From Tetrapisispora phaffii CBS 4417 (Eukaryota > Ascomycota > Saccharomycetes > Saccharomycetales > Saccharomycetaceae), in the NCBI RefSeq assembly GCF_000236905.1, contig NC_016520.1:1178001-1242000 (forward strand): 64,000 nucleotides of DNA, written 5' to 3'. The notes beneath the pieces are model-generated. The model did no database searches. It saw nothing but the letters and a program-made list of their open reading frames with translations, and had not been told where the DNA came from. How positions within the stretch are numbered: the first letter of the stretch is position 1; each line of letters opens with the position of its first letter. Positions 1 to 10,600 of the stretch are shown here, piece after piece. The position numbers and the translations under genes were made by a program.

Positions 1-348
1 GTTCACCAACCTTGCGAATCCTTGCACCAAGACGAGATAGCTAGCCACCTCCTGAAACAGCCCAAGAAACACATGGCACAAACGAAGACGAATAAACCAA
101 TATACACCAACCTCTTATATACAATCACAACCAGAGCACTCCCGGATCCAGGGAAGGATCCCCCACATGCACAAATCCACCTCTTTGAACGTCGGTCCTT
201 GTTACGATACAGCTTGTTGGTACCCCACGCCTTATCGAAGGGCAGAGATTCCACCAACCACAACAGCCCCTCTTTCGGGCAATAGCGACCCTCTGTGTGT
301 GCGTCGTGTCGTCCGAGATGTCCGAGGCGGAGGGGCACAGTCCCCAAC

Positions 349-393
349 GACACAAACGCAGACGACACAAATGCTGGCGACACAAATGCTGGC
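349..393. repeat. 15-bp tandem repeat, three copies
   Basis: Units at 349-363 (GACACAAACGCAGAC), 364-378 and 379-393 (both GACACAAATGCTGGC). The last two are identical and the first differs at a few bases. The repeat lies in noncoding DNA about 500 bp upstream of CPD1. Confidence 0.85.
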
Positions 394-748
394 GACAGCG
401 GCCGGTGGTCCACGGTTGTCAGAATGTTCCTGGTGAGTACGGCACCGAAGGCTGTTATCTTGCTTGCTAGTGTGGGTTTGCGAATGGCCCATGATCGTCC
501 AAGCGCTTGGCAAAGACTTGTTTCAATTGTTAGGTCTGTGTTGTGCTCACTAGTCAATGCATCGGGGTGATAAACAGGGCACACGAGATGCCTCTATCGT
601 GCACGTACACGCACACACTCTCTGTCTTTCTCTCGATGAGGTGGTACTTGCGACGGCCTCTCCCGCCCACCGGCAAGCTCGTGGGTTCTTCCACTATGCG
701 GTGTTCGTCGGAAACGATTTTTCATCTCTCTTCCCCATCATTTTGCTC

Positions 749-757
749 TATATAAAG
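749..757 (+). promoter_or_regulatory. TATA box of CPD1
   Basis: TATATAAAG lies about 140 bp upstream of the CPD1 ATG, the usual distance for a yeast TATA element. Confidence 0.5.
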
Positions 758-892
758 AGCAAGGTTCTTTGGCTAATCAGAAGCTGATGGTTGGCACTGT
801 TAAGTAGTCGCGTACTCTCCCGCAACTGAACATAATTTGGCTACTGAAACGGCCTCTAGACAACATATAGCTGCTAGCACTACTCTTTTGGA

Positions 893-1630
893 ATGGCTGT
901 CTCTCTTTGGTTTTGTCCATCTCCAGGTACACATACCTACGATATTTTGATGACTTTGACACAGTCCATTCAATCGCTTTTCCCTAATTCACCCACATTC
1001 GAACCTCATATCACATTGACTTCGAACTTGGCTTTGAATAGCGATCCCGACAAGTCTCTGGACGACGTCAATAAGATACTCACCTACTGCGTGGCTGCAA
1101 TGAACTCGATTAAAAAACAGTACATGGAATCGCTGACACTAGAGAATAACGGTTTAAGGTTAACTGACCAATTGGTTAGTTTCAAAAACCTGTGCATCGG
1201 GAAGAAATACTTCAGTAAGATATTCTTACAATGTAAAGAGAATAGGTACTTGTATTCCGTGGCAAGCATCATGAGAGAGATGTTCGTGGAAGTGACGGAC
1301 AACGAAATGAGGGCAAAAAGTTGGTTGAAGGAGGATTTTCTACCACACTTGTCATTGCTGTATTCGGACGTGCCACATTTAAGTAAAGCAGATGAAAGGG
1401 CAGTTGTGACAAGAATAGAAGATATAGTGGACATAAAGCTACGCAAAGAATCGATCATCCCTACAATAATGGAAACTTGGAGTAATAAAGAAAAAAATAA
1501 CATACAAGTGAAGTATTCCTTCAGTGAGACACCATCCACATTGGCATGGGGATTGCCAGGAACACTCAAAGTTGTTAGATGTGTAGGACCCGTCGATGAA
1601 TGGGAAGTTCTAGGAAAGATAGATGTTTAA
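893..1630 (+). CDS. CPD1: 2',3'-cyclic-nucleotide 3'-phosphodiesterase
   Basis: The 245-residue protein matches yeast Cpd1 (about 240 residues), which opens ADP-ribose 1'',2''-cyclic phosphate to ADP-ribose 1''-phosphate, a by-product of tRNA splicing. Two catalytic motifs of the 2H phosphoesterase family are visible: His39-Ile-Thr41 in PHITLTS and His152-Leu-Ser154 in PHLSLLYS. The N terminus MAVSLWFCPSPG and the C-terminal VRCVGPVDEWE segment are typical. The ATG at 893 is the first in frame. The next gene downstream is a 6-phosphogluconolactonase, the same neighbour as in S. cerevisiae (YGR247W-YGR248W), which supports the call. Confidence 0.93.
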   Translation: MAVSLWFCPSPGTHTYDILMTLTQSIQSLFPNSPTFEPHITLTSNLALNSDPDKSLDDVNKILTYCVAAMNSIKKQYMESLTLENNGLRLTDQLVSFKNLCIGKKYFSKIFLQCKENRYLYSVASIMREMFVEVTDNEMRAKSWLKEDFLPHLSLLYSDVPHLSKADERAVVTRIEDIVDIKLRKESIIPTIMETWSNKEKNNIQVKYSFSETPSTLAWGLPGTLKVVRCVGPVDEWEVLGKIDV

Positions 1631-2103
1631 CCACGGGTCTGTTTTCCTCCCAATTACAGCAGTACTTTCCATTTGATTCTGTAAATAGTTGACCCCATGT
1701 TTTCAAAATCAACCAATTTATTAATAGCATTCATCATTATCAATACCTTTGATACACAAGTATAATTATATATATCGACACTTTTCGACCATTCTCTGTT
1801 TCATCGGACCTTTAAATGGCATCGGAGTGGCCGGGCTTACATTGAAATTAGAAATACTCGTAATAGTTTTAATCTAAAGGGGCGAAAAATTGTAAAAGAT
1901 ATATAAATCGAAATAAAATCGAGCAATTGAATTGTTTTTTTTTACTTAGTTTTTAAGTGTGTTTGTCTTTGCATGGTAACATACAAGCATATAGATATAT
2001 TCTGTTCAGTGTTCTACATAGGTATATACATTGTGATCGAACTGATTTCGAGAATTAAAGAGAGGACTCATCCAGAATTTGAAAAAAGTGATAATATAAT
2101 AAA
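1631..2103. other. intergenic CPD1 to lactonase, stress-type promoter
   Basis: AT-rich spacer between two genes on the same strand. A possible stress-response element AGGGG lies at 1878-1882, followed by TATATAAAT at 1900-1908, about 200 bp before the lactonase ATG. In S. cerevisiae the SOL4 paralog is stress-induced, so the pair is plausible, but a five-base motif is weak on its own. Confidence 0.4.
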
Positions 2104-2871
2104 ATGGTCAAAGTTTTAAAATTCCCATCGACTGAACTATTAGCTACAAAACTAGGTAGTTATATCCTTGAAAAACAAGCAAAGGCATTGAGCACTAAAG
2201 ATACTTTTAATGTGGCTATCAGTGGTGGTTCATTGATTAAGGTTTTAAATTTGTGTTTGGTTCAAGATAAGGAAGTTAACTCCAAAATAGCTTGGGACAA
2301 ATTGAATATATACTTCTGTGATGAAAGAATTGTTCAATTGGACCATCCAGATAGTAACTTTGGTGCTTTCAAATCGATCGTTTTCGATAAATTGTCAAAG
2401 GAAATTCAAGACAAAATTACTGTCTACCCCTTAAATACTTCATTGATTAAAGATGCATCAGCTGCTGAAAACGAAAGTATTGCCACTGATTATGCTAGTA
2501 TCCTACCTAAAGAAAATGGTTTCGACCTTCTATTATTAGGATGTGGTCCAGATGGTCACACATGTTCTCTATTCCCGGATGAAAAACATAGATACTTACT
2601 TGAAGAGGTTACTAAGACAGTTGTATGGTGCCATGATTCTCCAAAGCCACCTCCAAATAGAATCACTATCACTTTCCCGGTCATCAACAATACCAGGGAC
2701 ATTGCATTTGTTGCAGAAGGTGAATCTAAACAACCAATTATGCATGAAATTTTTGATTTAAAGAAAAGTACTCTTCCTACTACCATGATTAACGATGCAA
2801 ATGATAAAAAAGTTTCATGGTTCGTTGATGATGCAGCTTTCGAAAAAGTTCAAACCAATGAATACTATTAA
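2104..2871 (+). CDS. SOL3/SOL4: 6-phosphogluconolactonase
   Basis: Hydrolyses 6-phosphogluconolactone to 6-phosphogluconate, the second step of the oxidative pentose phosphate pathway, in the cytosol. The 255 residues match the Sol3/Sol4 length. Family motifs appear in order: AISGGSL near residue 38, the FCDERIV segment near 75 followed by DSNFGAF, and GCGPDGHTCSLFP near 145-157. Position between CPD1 and MGA1 equals that of SOL4 in S. cerevisiae, but SOL3 and SOL4 are whole-genome-duplication twins and sequence alone does not let me choose. The enzyme of the next pathway step, GND1, is 30 kb downstream. Confidence 0.93.
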   Translation: MVKVLKFPSTELLATKLGSYILEKQAKALSTKDTFNVAISGGSLIKVLNLCLVQDKEVNSKIAWDKLNIYFCDERIVQLDHPDSNFGAFKSIVFDKLSKEIQDKITVYPLNTSLIKDASAAENESIATDYASILPKENGFDLLLLGCGPDGHTCSLFPDEKHRYLLEEVTKTVVWCHDSPKPPPNRITITFPVINNTRDIAFVAEGESKQPIMHEIFDLKKSTLPTTMINDANDKKVSWFVDDAAFEKVQTNEYY

Positions 2872-5601
2872 TTATATCACACAATTGAACGGTTTGAACA
2901 CGTTGTAATAAAAGTTACGGCATAAACATTTTCATATATATATCTTCGATTACTTAGGCTAATATCTACATAGAATGTCCCCGTCGAATATCTATAAATG
3001 TTTGTTGAGCTTTTTAGATTACCCAAATGTTTTCACAAGAAAAATAATAATATATAAACGTAAAAACTGCCTGACAAAGGACGTATCGACCGAACTTCTT
3101 GTTAACCATTACGCTAAAGTATAGCGACACGATCACGACGAGACAACCAAGGTAGTCCCTATTTGTAAATTAGTATTCGGTAACGAATCAATCGTTATTA
3201 TTTAGTTACTGTTTACACAGAACTTACTTTTCTCCCTTCTCATAGAAAAGGAATAGTGGAAACTGCCTACACGATTGGTTGAATTTTTCGTTTTCTTTCA
3301 CTACACAATGCCATCAATTGCATGATTCAGTGCTACGTTATCCGAAAACGTATTTCAGTTCATAATTTAAAATATGAATAAATATGGAAAGTTGTTGAAA
3401 AGTCATACAACACACATACCTTCATTATCCGAGGGAAAAAAACAACCGTGCGAGACAATCACCAGTCGAGTTGTCTAATGAAGGTTTTACTTACGATCAA
3501 AATTCAATACGAAAACATCCAAACAGTTCCAGTTCCTTTAGGCTAAACATAATAGCAGCTCAAATGTATAGAAAAGAAAACTCAGACGCTCTAGACGCCT
3601 ACAAGCTAAATTGAGTTCCCTAATGATTCCATTAGGAAATAATAAAACAAATTTCAAAATCCAATCAAACTGAGTTCATTGTGCACACTGTGTTAAAAAA
3701 TTGTAAACTAATTCCATATTGTTGTCTTAAACAAGATGCAAATTACCTAATTAGTTAATTTAATACTTTCCGAGACGTTGTATTAAATTATTGATAGTGT
3801 TCGAAACGCATTTTAATTTTTTTTCCGAATGTCCTCAGCGTTTAAAGTGGAGTGAGTGGAGCGGAATGACGGGTTTAGATTTGATTATATAATTTTATGT
3901 AATTTTATGTAATATTAAGTTTGAAACAGTATGATTACATAATGATAAGATGGAAGATTAATTATATCACAGTCTGTTACGCTATGGGTTGAAGGTAGGG
4001 GAGGGGTTAAACCCCCCAGAACCGAATGAATTGGGGGAACCAGTGTTTGTTTGTGTGCTTTGTCCTCCAGGGTTTGCCACAACATAGGCGATGAATACCA
4101 CCAGTGCTACTCGAAACCAGCTGGAAGTATGATTAATGCGGAAGATACACGGGTTCGTAATTTCATTTGATGCTCTGAGTAACTTGTGACTGATACTGTC
4201 TTGGTGGCCGTTAGAGCCTGCATGGAATCGTTTCATTTGCATCTTTTGGAACATGGATAATTCTTGGTAGTGGCATTATATTCACGTACCACTGTGTAAA
4301 TGTGGATATATAGATGCGTGTGTGTGTATGCGTGGGTAAAGAAAGAGGGTTAAAAGAACATACATATTAACAAAATTGAATGATGGCGGCGAATTGCCTT
4401 TTCTTGCAATTTTTTCTTTACTGAACTGTTTAATAATAAATTTTGTTTTCTTTTCTGATAAATTAGTGACTTTAAGAGTATCATTTAATCGTTGAGGCAG
4501 TAATAAGTACACATATATGATATCTCCGTGTTTCGTTTTAACCATTCTATGTACGTGGGTAAAATAATGGCAAGCATTATTAATACACTACGTTCATTCT
4601 ACCCTTTATTGTTTAGAGTTTCATTTAATACATAATATTGTGTGACAAATTCGAAATGTTTAAATAGATAATATAACTTGATTATTAGACATCTTAATGT
4701 GGTAACTTTTGATAACAGGGTGGTTTTCAACTTTATGATTTAGATTCCCGCTTCTATATTAGTTGTCTTGTTGTTTCTTCCAATAACCTTCTTTGTTGTC
4801 CATTGTTTAAGTTCTGCCTTCACATTCTTGTGAGCGATTAATAATATAATTCTACCATCAATAATGTTCTATTCTCGCTTGTTAATAGTTTTTTGGAAAA
4901 AAAGATCAATAAATAGCATCATCCTTCTGCATTAATTTCGTCCACAGTATAGAATTCGAAAGATATTCTGAAATTCAACTAATGTATCAACAATGTATTT
5001 GCAACTTCTTTTTACTTGAAAAGTAATCTTTACTTTACGGTTCTGCAGTGCAAGTATATTTTAATGATGTTCTAAAATATCGAAGCGGTGTTATATATTT
5101 GTTACACACTCATCATCGGTCGATTCCTACATTGAACTATCCTATAGAATTACGTTAGGGATTGTTATCATTACTTTTGCAACACTTGTCAATCAAGATG
5201 AATCAGTAAAACAACAAATAAACTAGAGGTTGAAAAAACCACAATTTATCTTATCTCTTGAAGTTCAGATCCCAGAAAATTGGTGAAATTAGACCTTATC
5301 ACGTAGTGCAATATAAGACTATTACAGTAAACCTTAAAATATTTGGATCGTATTTTCAATTCTGAATTTAGCCTTGCATATTATTTTTGGTATGTATTCA
5401 AAGAATTTTACGGTTCCTTACATAAATTTGGAATATAATTTTAATTGTTTGTTTATCTATCTAAAAAATATAAATAAGATTGCAATATCAAAAGTAGATT
5501 TTAAAATAAAATAAAATCTCATAAATAGACACTGATAGTAACCTACGTCACAAAATAAAAAAAATTTGAACTAAAAACTTATTAAAATAAGTTAAAACTT
5601 C
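2872..5601. other. 2.7 kb gene-poor gap before MGA1
   Basis: Mostly AT-rich DNA with no confident gene. A GC-richer island at about 3980-4260 carries a 90-codon minus-strand frame, listed separately. A second minus-strand frame (4282-4545) is judged spurious. Single telomere-like TTAGGG and CCGAA motifs occur, but no arrangement resembles a centromere or a tRNA. The gap may hold the long regulatory region of MGA1 or the remnant of a gene lost after genome duplication. Confidence 0.5.
3982..4254 (-). CDS. possible small membrane protein, unrecognised
   Basis: A 90-codon ATG-initiated frame that I do not recognise. It has a basic N-terminal half, one hydrophobic segment WFRVALVVFIAYVVA around residues 46-60, then a Gly/Ser/Asn/Pro-rich tail. 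The stretch is visibly richer in G and C than the flanking DNA, which is why I list it. It could be a single-pass membrane protein, the last exon of a spliced gene, or chance. No upstream exon with a good splice-site set was found. Confidence 0.25.
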   Translation of the reverse strand: MFQKMQMKRFHAGSNGHQDSISHKLLRASNEITNPCIFRINHTSSWFRVALVVFIAYVVANPGGQSTQTNTGSPNSFGSGGFNPSPTFNP

Positions 5602-7407
5602 ATGAAGGTGTTTATTCATCAATTATACTCCATATTGGATCAATCTGACTTACGTGAATGGATACATTGGATACCTGATGCCGACGGTGTGTTTGCTATA
5701 AAACCATTTCATCATAATTTTAGTCAAAAGGTATTACAAAAATATTTTAAACATAAAAACTTCACAAGTTTCGTTAGGCAATTATATATGTATGGTTTCC
5801 ATAAACTATCTCCAAATAAAAATGTTATTGATTCAAAAGCGTCATTAACAAGTAATACTGGAAAAACGTCACAAACAAATTCCACGTCAGCAAAGGATTC
5901 AAATTCTCGAAAGTCAAATTCATTAAGTGATAAGAGTAAAGGAAATTCAGAAAATGCCAAGAATGGTAAAGAAGATATTGAATGGTATTTTACACATCCA
6001 TCGGGATTGTTTCATAAGGGTTCCGATGTGGTTACATTGAATAAAATTCAAAGGAAAGGTATTGGATTTGGAAGAGATGGGAAGAGAAAAAATATCCTCA
6101 CAAGGTTAGATGTATGTTATATAGAACACCCAGATACTATGCATCAAACAACAGAGACAAACTACGGATATAACATGCCCAACTCGGAGGATCAATTTCA
6201 ATATTCAACGTATGAAGAAAATGAAGTAAGAAACCAGAGTATATATAATATGTACAATAATAATATGAGCCAGAACAGTGATCTCAATGTACTACGCATA
6301 CAAAATAATGGTGATAATAGCAGTATTAATAATACTAACAATGTCTTCAGGCGCCATTCTAGTAACAATTCGATATACAGTAATCCTCAATTGGCTATAG
6401 AAAATGAACATAATATAAATGTACCTCACAAGTCATTTTCCGATCAAGAGCCACAGCATGTAACACAACCATTTTCCTATAAATCAGATTTAAATAACTA
6501 TCATACTCAACAAAAGAATGTTCCCTCGAGCAATATGTCGTATGTCCTACACAATAACTCCGGTAACAATGCAAATAGATTATCTCCGATTTCTAGTTCG
6601 TATCAATCAATTTCAAATAATATTAAAAACACTACGCCCATCGTTCCTTTACTATCCCGTTTACCAAACAGAATGTTAAATCCAATTAAACCTCTAACAT
6701 CTCCTCCTAGCCTAATTAATAACTCAAACCTTGGTGACAATGTTTATAAAACAAAAAGCGAATCAAGTATTTCTGCAAGTTTAGGTGGCTCAAGCAATGA
6801 GAGTAATATGGGACACCTCAATGAGAGAAGTTCAAGCTATTTTCTTAGTCCTTACACAAGTAATAATATTAAAAGTGTAAATTCAAAAAATACTTCAGAA
6901 TCATTCAAAGGTAATTTACTTAAGTCAGAAAGAAAAGAAAAGTTACTTACCGATACGTTATTAATTATTTCCACCTTTTCAAAAAATCTTTACGAAGTAA
7001 ATATAAATCAAGGTTTAAATTTGCTGTATTTAGTTGCTGACTTCCAAAATACTATATATCGTCTTCAAGAACAGTTGGATACCCTAAAAGAACTCGAGAA
7101 TGTAAGTCAAAATAAACATGTAACTGACTTTGGTTCCGAGAATTTGAGCTCACAGGCACCAACAGCTTCAATAATGTCAACTGGTGATCCATACATTAGT
7201 TCGGTATACAATACAAATGCTTCTCAAAATAGTATATATGAAGTTCATTCTTATAATTATAAGTTAGCAAATTCAAAGTCACCGACGTCTTCCTTAAGAC
7301 CCAATTATTTTCCATCTCTTCCATCATTTCAAAACAGATTCGAAGAAAATATTACGTCAAAAGGACCTTTGATAAATAAAGGAACAAAGGATGTGTTCAA
7401 AGGTTGA
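5602..7407 (+). CDS. MGA1: HSF-type transcription factor Mga1
   Basis: A 601-residue nuclear protein with a heat-shock-factor-type DNA-binding domain at the N terminus. The helix-turn-helix core runs from FIHQLYSIL through KYFKHKNFTSFVRQLYMYGFHKL (about residues 4-70), and the domain ends with EWYFTHPSGLFHKG ... LNKIQRK (about 127-152). Between them lies a Ser/Lys/Asn-rich insertion of about 50 residues. The rest is Asn/Ser-rich with one coiled-coil-like segment near 450-495, as in yeast Mga1, linked to filamentous growth. It is longer than S. cerevisiae Mga1 (about 456 residues). Order SOL4-MGA1 is conserved. Convergent with DNA2. Confidence 0.9.
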   Translation: MKVFIHQLYSILDQSDLREWIHWIPDADGVFAIKPFHHNFSQKVLQKYFKHKNFTSFVRQLYMYGFHKLSPNKNVIDSKASLTSNTGKTSQTNSTSAKDSNSRKSNSLSDKSKGNSENAKNGKEDIEWYFTHPSGLFHKGSDVVTLNKIQRKGIGFGRDGKRKNILTRLDVCYIEHPDTMHQTTETNYGYNMPNSEDQFQYSTYEENEVRNQSIYNMYNNNMSQNSDLNVLRIQNNGDNSSINNTNNVFRRHSSNNSIYSNPQLAIENEHNINVPHKSFSDQEPQHVTQPFSYKSDLNNYHTQQKNVPSSNMSYVLHNNSGNNANRLSPISSSYQSISNNIKNTTPIVPLLSRLPNRMLNPIKPLTSPPSLINNSNLGDNVYKTKSESSISASLGGSSNESNMGHLNERSSSYFLSPYTSNNIKSVNSKNTSESFKGNLLKSERKEKLLTDTLLIISTFSKNLYEVNINQGLNLLYLVADFQNTIYRLQEQLDTLKELENVSQNKHVTDFGSENLSSQAPTASIMSTGDPYISSVYNTNASQNSIYEVHSYNYKLANSKSPTSSLRPNYFPSLPSFQNRFEENITSKGPLINKGTKDVFKG

Positions 7408-7682
7408 GTATGGTTATTAAAGATTCAAAAGACGTTATTTTGGTGTATCAAAAACCTCTACGTTTTTATTTTTATATTTTTTTATATTTAGTTTTGGAAA
7501 TTTTAAGTTAAAGTTACATCTCGGCGCAATCAATCTTGCCTAGTTTTAGAGTTTCTTTACTGAATAATGTTTAATAAAACAAAAGTAACGTAACAAAAAT
7601 TTATTTAAGTTTAGATATCTATAACAGTATTTTAGTGACAAACACAAATGATCATAAGTTTTCTAAAAGCTTTTCATTCTTT

Positions 7683-10600
7683 TCATATTTCTGATAAGAA
7701 TTGTTTAATTATGGGTTTCGAATCTAGGAGTTTCGAATCTTTCTTGATATTGGTTGTATCTAATTTCCTGGTTGCTTTTTTTTCAAGCTCTGAGAATACT
7801 GATAGTCCAAAGTCATAACTATCCAAACAATTTTCAGGAAGCTCATAGAACCAATTGTTAGACTCAATTATTTCGACGAAATGTTCTAATTGTTTTACAG
7901 ATTTTATCATTTTTTTTGACCCAATTATTATCAACTTCGATCTAGCTCTTGTCATAGCAACATTAATACGTCTCATTTCTTTCATTAACGAGCCACTATT
8001 TTGCTCCTTATTGCTACGGACTAAGGAGATGATAATGCATTTCTTATCTCGACCTTGAAATTGATCTGCTGTCAATATTTCTAGGCCTTTTGACATTTCT
8101 CTGGTTAGAATATCTTGTAAGCAGTTAATTTGTCCCCTGTATAATGACATAACACCTATTTCTGACACTGGCACACCAGTTTCTATCAAACACCTAACAC
8201 AATCGTATGTTAATTGTGCTTCTCCAAGATTCTTTATATTATTATTTTCAACTGTTTCTGAGATAGCTTCACAGCGGTCATAGTTTAATAGAAGAACTCT
8301 ATTTTGTTCTTTTAAAACGTGATCTAACCAAGGATGACTCTTCTCTTTATAAAATTTATGAACACTTGATGAATTAGGGATGTTTAAGGTTTGAGTCCTA
8401 ACGGCATCAGTTCCACACTTCAACTGACCATCATACATCATAGAATTGGATAATTTAGCAATATCTTCACACATTCTATATTGATAAGTCAAATAAATGA
8501 CATTAGCAGGATGCTTCTCACACAGAATTTGAAAAGGGGATACATCAAGCCCTCCTTTACGAGCTGCTTCATTGATTATAAGAGGAGGCAGTTGAAAATG
8601 ATCACCAATCATTATAAATTTAGATCCATATCTTAAAGGACCTAGAGCTACTGGTAACGATACTTGACTAGCTTCATCTAAAATGACATAATCAAAATCA
8701 CGTTCTTTCAACGAGAACATGATATCAGTGATACCTAAACAAGTAGTACCAACTAATGATGCGTTGTTGATTAAGTTCGAATACTCTTCGAAGTTAGATA
8801 TATTATCATATGAAGGAATATATTTATGAACACCAGGATGAATTCTTTTTTTAGAACCTAATCTAATAATATTTGACTCCAGAGTATTTATTTTCAATAA
8901 GACATTATCTACTGCTGAATGTGTATAAGATGTCAACAAGACTGTCTTACCATTACCTACAATATGTCTTATTATTTCTGCTATTAACGTCGTTTTTCCT
9001 GTACCGGGCATACCCAGAACCAAGGCATAATCTTCTGCTCTAGTTATCATATCGATGGCTTTAAGTTGGTCATTATTGAAAGTAGAATCTTTTGGTTGTT
9101 CATATTGAATAATTGGTTGTTCAGTGTTTTTCCTAAATCTAGGTTCTACTCCATCAACAATGAATTTCCTTGTATTATAATCACCACCTTCTGAGGCTTT
9201 TAATAAGCGTTCCTTACCTGTTAATTCATCGATTACTATATCAGATTTAGAAACTGGAGGTAAAAATAAATTTAGCAAATTATACCTGACCATTGATAAT
9301 CCGTATTTAATTTCATTTTTGTCAATTCTATACTTCACTAAATTTTGTATGTCTAATAATGCAGCACTCGAATTATTTGGTAAAAGTACACTACGGGCTA
9401 AGCCTGCGTTACCTTGATTTTTCTTAGTTTTGTTATAGAGTATGCTTCTCTTTGTTGAAATGGTTATTAACGTGTCTGAGACAGAAGCTACAGAACCCTG
9501 GCATATAACAAAATTACCTTCCTCATCGCTTATAAACACTGGCTCATTTTTAGAAAAATTAGAAAATAGATGATCTGAGTGTTCTGTATTCATTTTAGTA
9601 AACTCATATAAATATCTCCCATCCTGATCGTCATCTTTAGTACATTTTGAAATGGATAAATTGGATAAACAATTCCCAAATTCTGCTTCTTTTCTTTGAC
9701 TATCAATTAGAAATAACGAAGAATTCATCCACAACATACTTGATTCCTCTTTACGTAACAAATCATAATACTTCTTAAAAAATTCTCGATATTTAATTTC
9801 ATTTTCTAGCAAATGACCTGTCAAAGTATCATATTCACCGTCTCGAAAGTCATTATTATCATAAATCTCAGTTTTTGACAATTTATGAAGTGTAATACAT
9901 TCTTGCTTAACAAAACAATTATCGCAAACCGATCCTCTAAGGATTGGAGGTAATTCCATATCATTAACAGACATGTCTTTTATTTCATTTAGTTGGTATT
10001 TAAGTTTATTAGCCATTTGGTTTCTTAACATAAAAACATGTCTTACTGAATGCAAAATTTTATCATATTTTGAAATATCGTTATATCTAGTGTAGAGTAA
10101 TAAGAAAAAATCAACAGGCAGTTCATACCTATCATTTAATAGAAAGGTATAAGTAAGTCCTTGTGCTTCGTGAGAATTTTGCTTTGATTTACCAGTCTTA
10201 ATTTCTAAGGGAGTTAAAAAATATTGACCGTTAATTTTGACTTCTAAAGTAGCGTCTAGATAACCTTTTAAACCATAGTTTGGGGACCAGATATTTTCTT
10301 CAATGTCAATAATATTTGATATTGACATAAAAGTTTTCTTTCTAGAACCTGATGTACACACACTTGCTGTATTAGGTTTACTTTTTACAAATTTATTAAC
10401 AAAATCTTTAATATTTTCAACTTGTTCTTCTAGGATTTGTGCTTTCAATTCTTCAACACTTGAATTGCATGTGATTATTCCAAACCGATTACTCTCTAAA
10501 ATAGAATCCAAAGTAGTTTCTAAAAAAGTGGATTCTAATGTCAAATAGTTTAACTTATGTTTCAAAGCTTCCTGCAGTAGCTCGTGGACAATATTACCAA

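Larger units (their letters stand above)
1..892. other. GC-rich noncoding left end, CPD1 upstream region
   Basis: No convincing gene. The open frames here (for example the minus-strand frame 3-584) have biased, repetitive composition and resemble nothing I know. The stretch is clearly richer in G and C than the coding genes. It holds a 15-bp tandem repeat at 349-393 and a TATA box at 749-757. In S. cerevisiae BRF1 precedes CPD1 on the opposite strand; no BRF1 sequence is visible here. Confidence 0.6.

Noticed and set aside
3..584. 193-codon minus-strand frame at the left end, with plus-strand frames 22-285, 167-436 and 295-570 over the same DNA
   Set aside because: Several overlapping frames are open only because the DNA is GC-rich and repetitive (the 15-bp repeat encodes a PAFVS-like run). 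None resembles a protein family.
1084..1569. 161-codon frame antisense to CPD1, and similar antisense frames such as 15853-16338 in PRP8 and 44274-44792 in HSH155
   Set aside because: They mirror strongly conserved genes on the other strand and show no protein-like features of their own.
4282..4545. 87-codon minus-strand frame, considered as a first exon for the frame at 3982-4254
   Set aside because: A GTATGT occurs in it, but no canonical TACTAAC branch point precedes an AG in the following stretch, and the protein is not recognisable.
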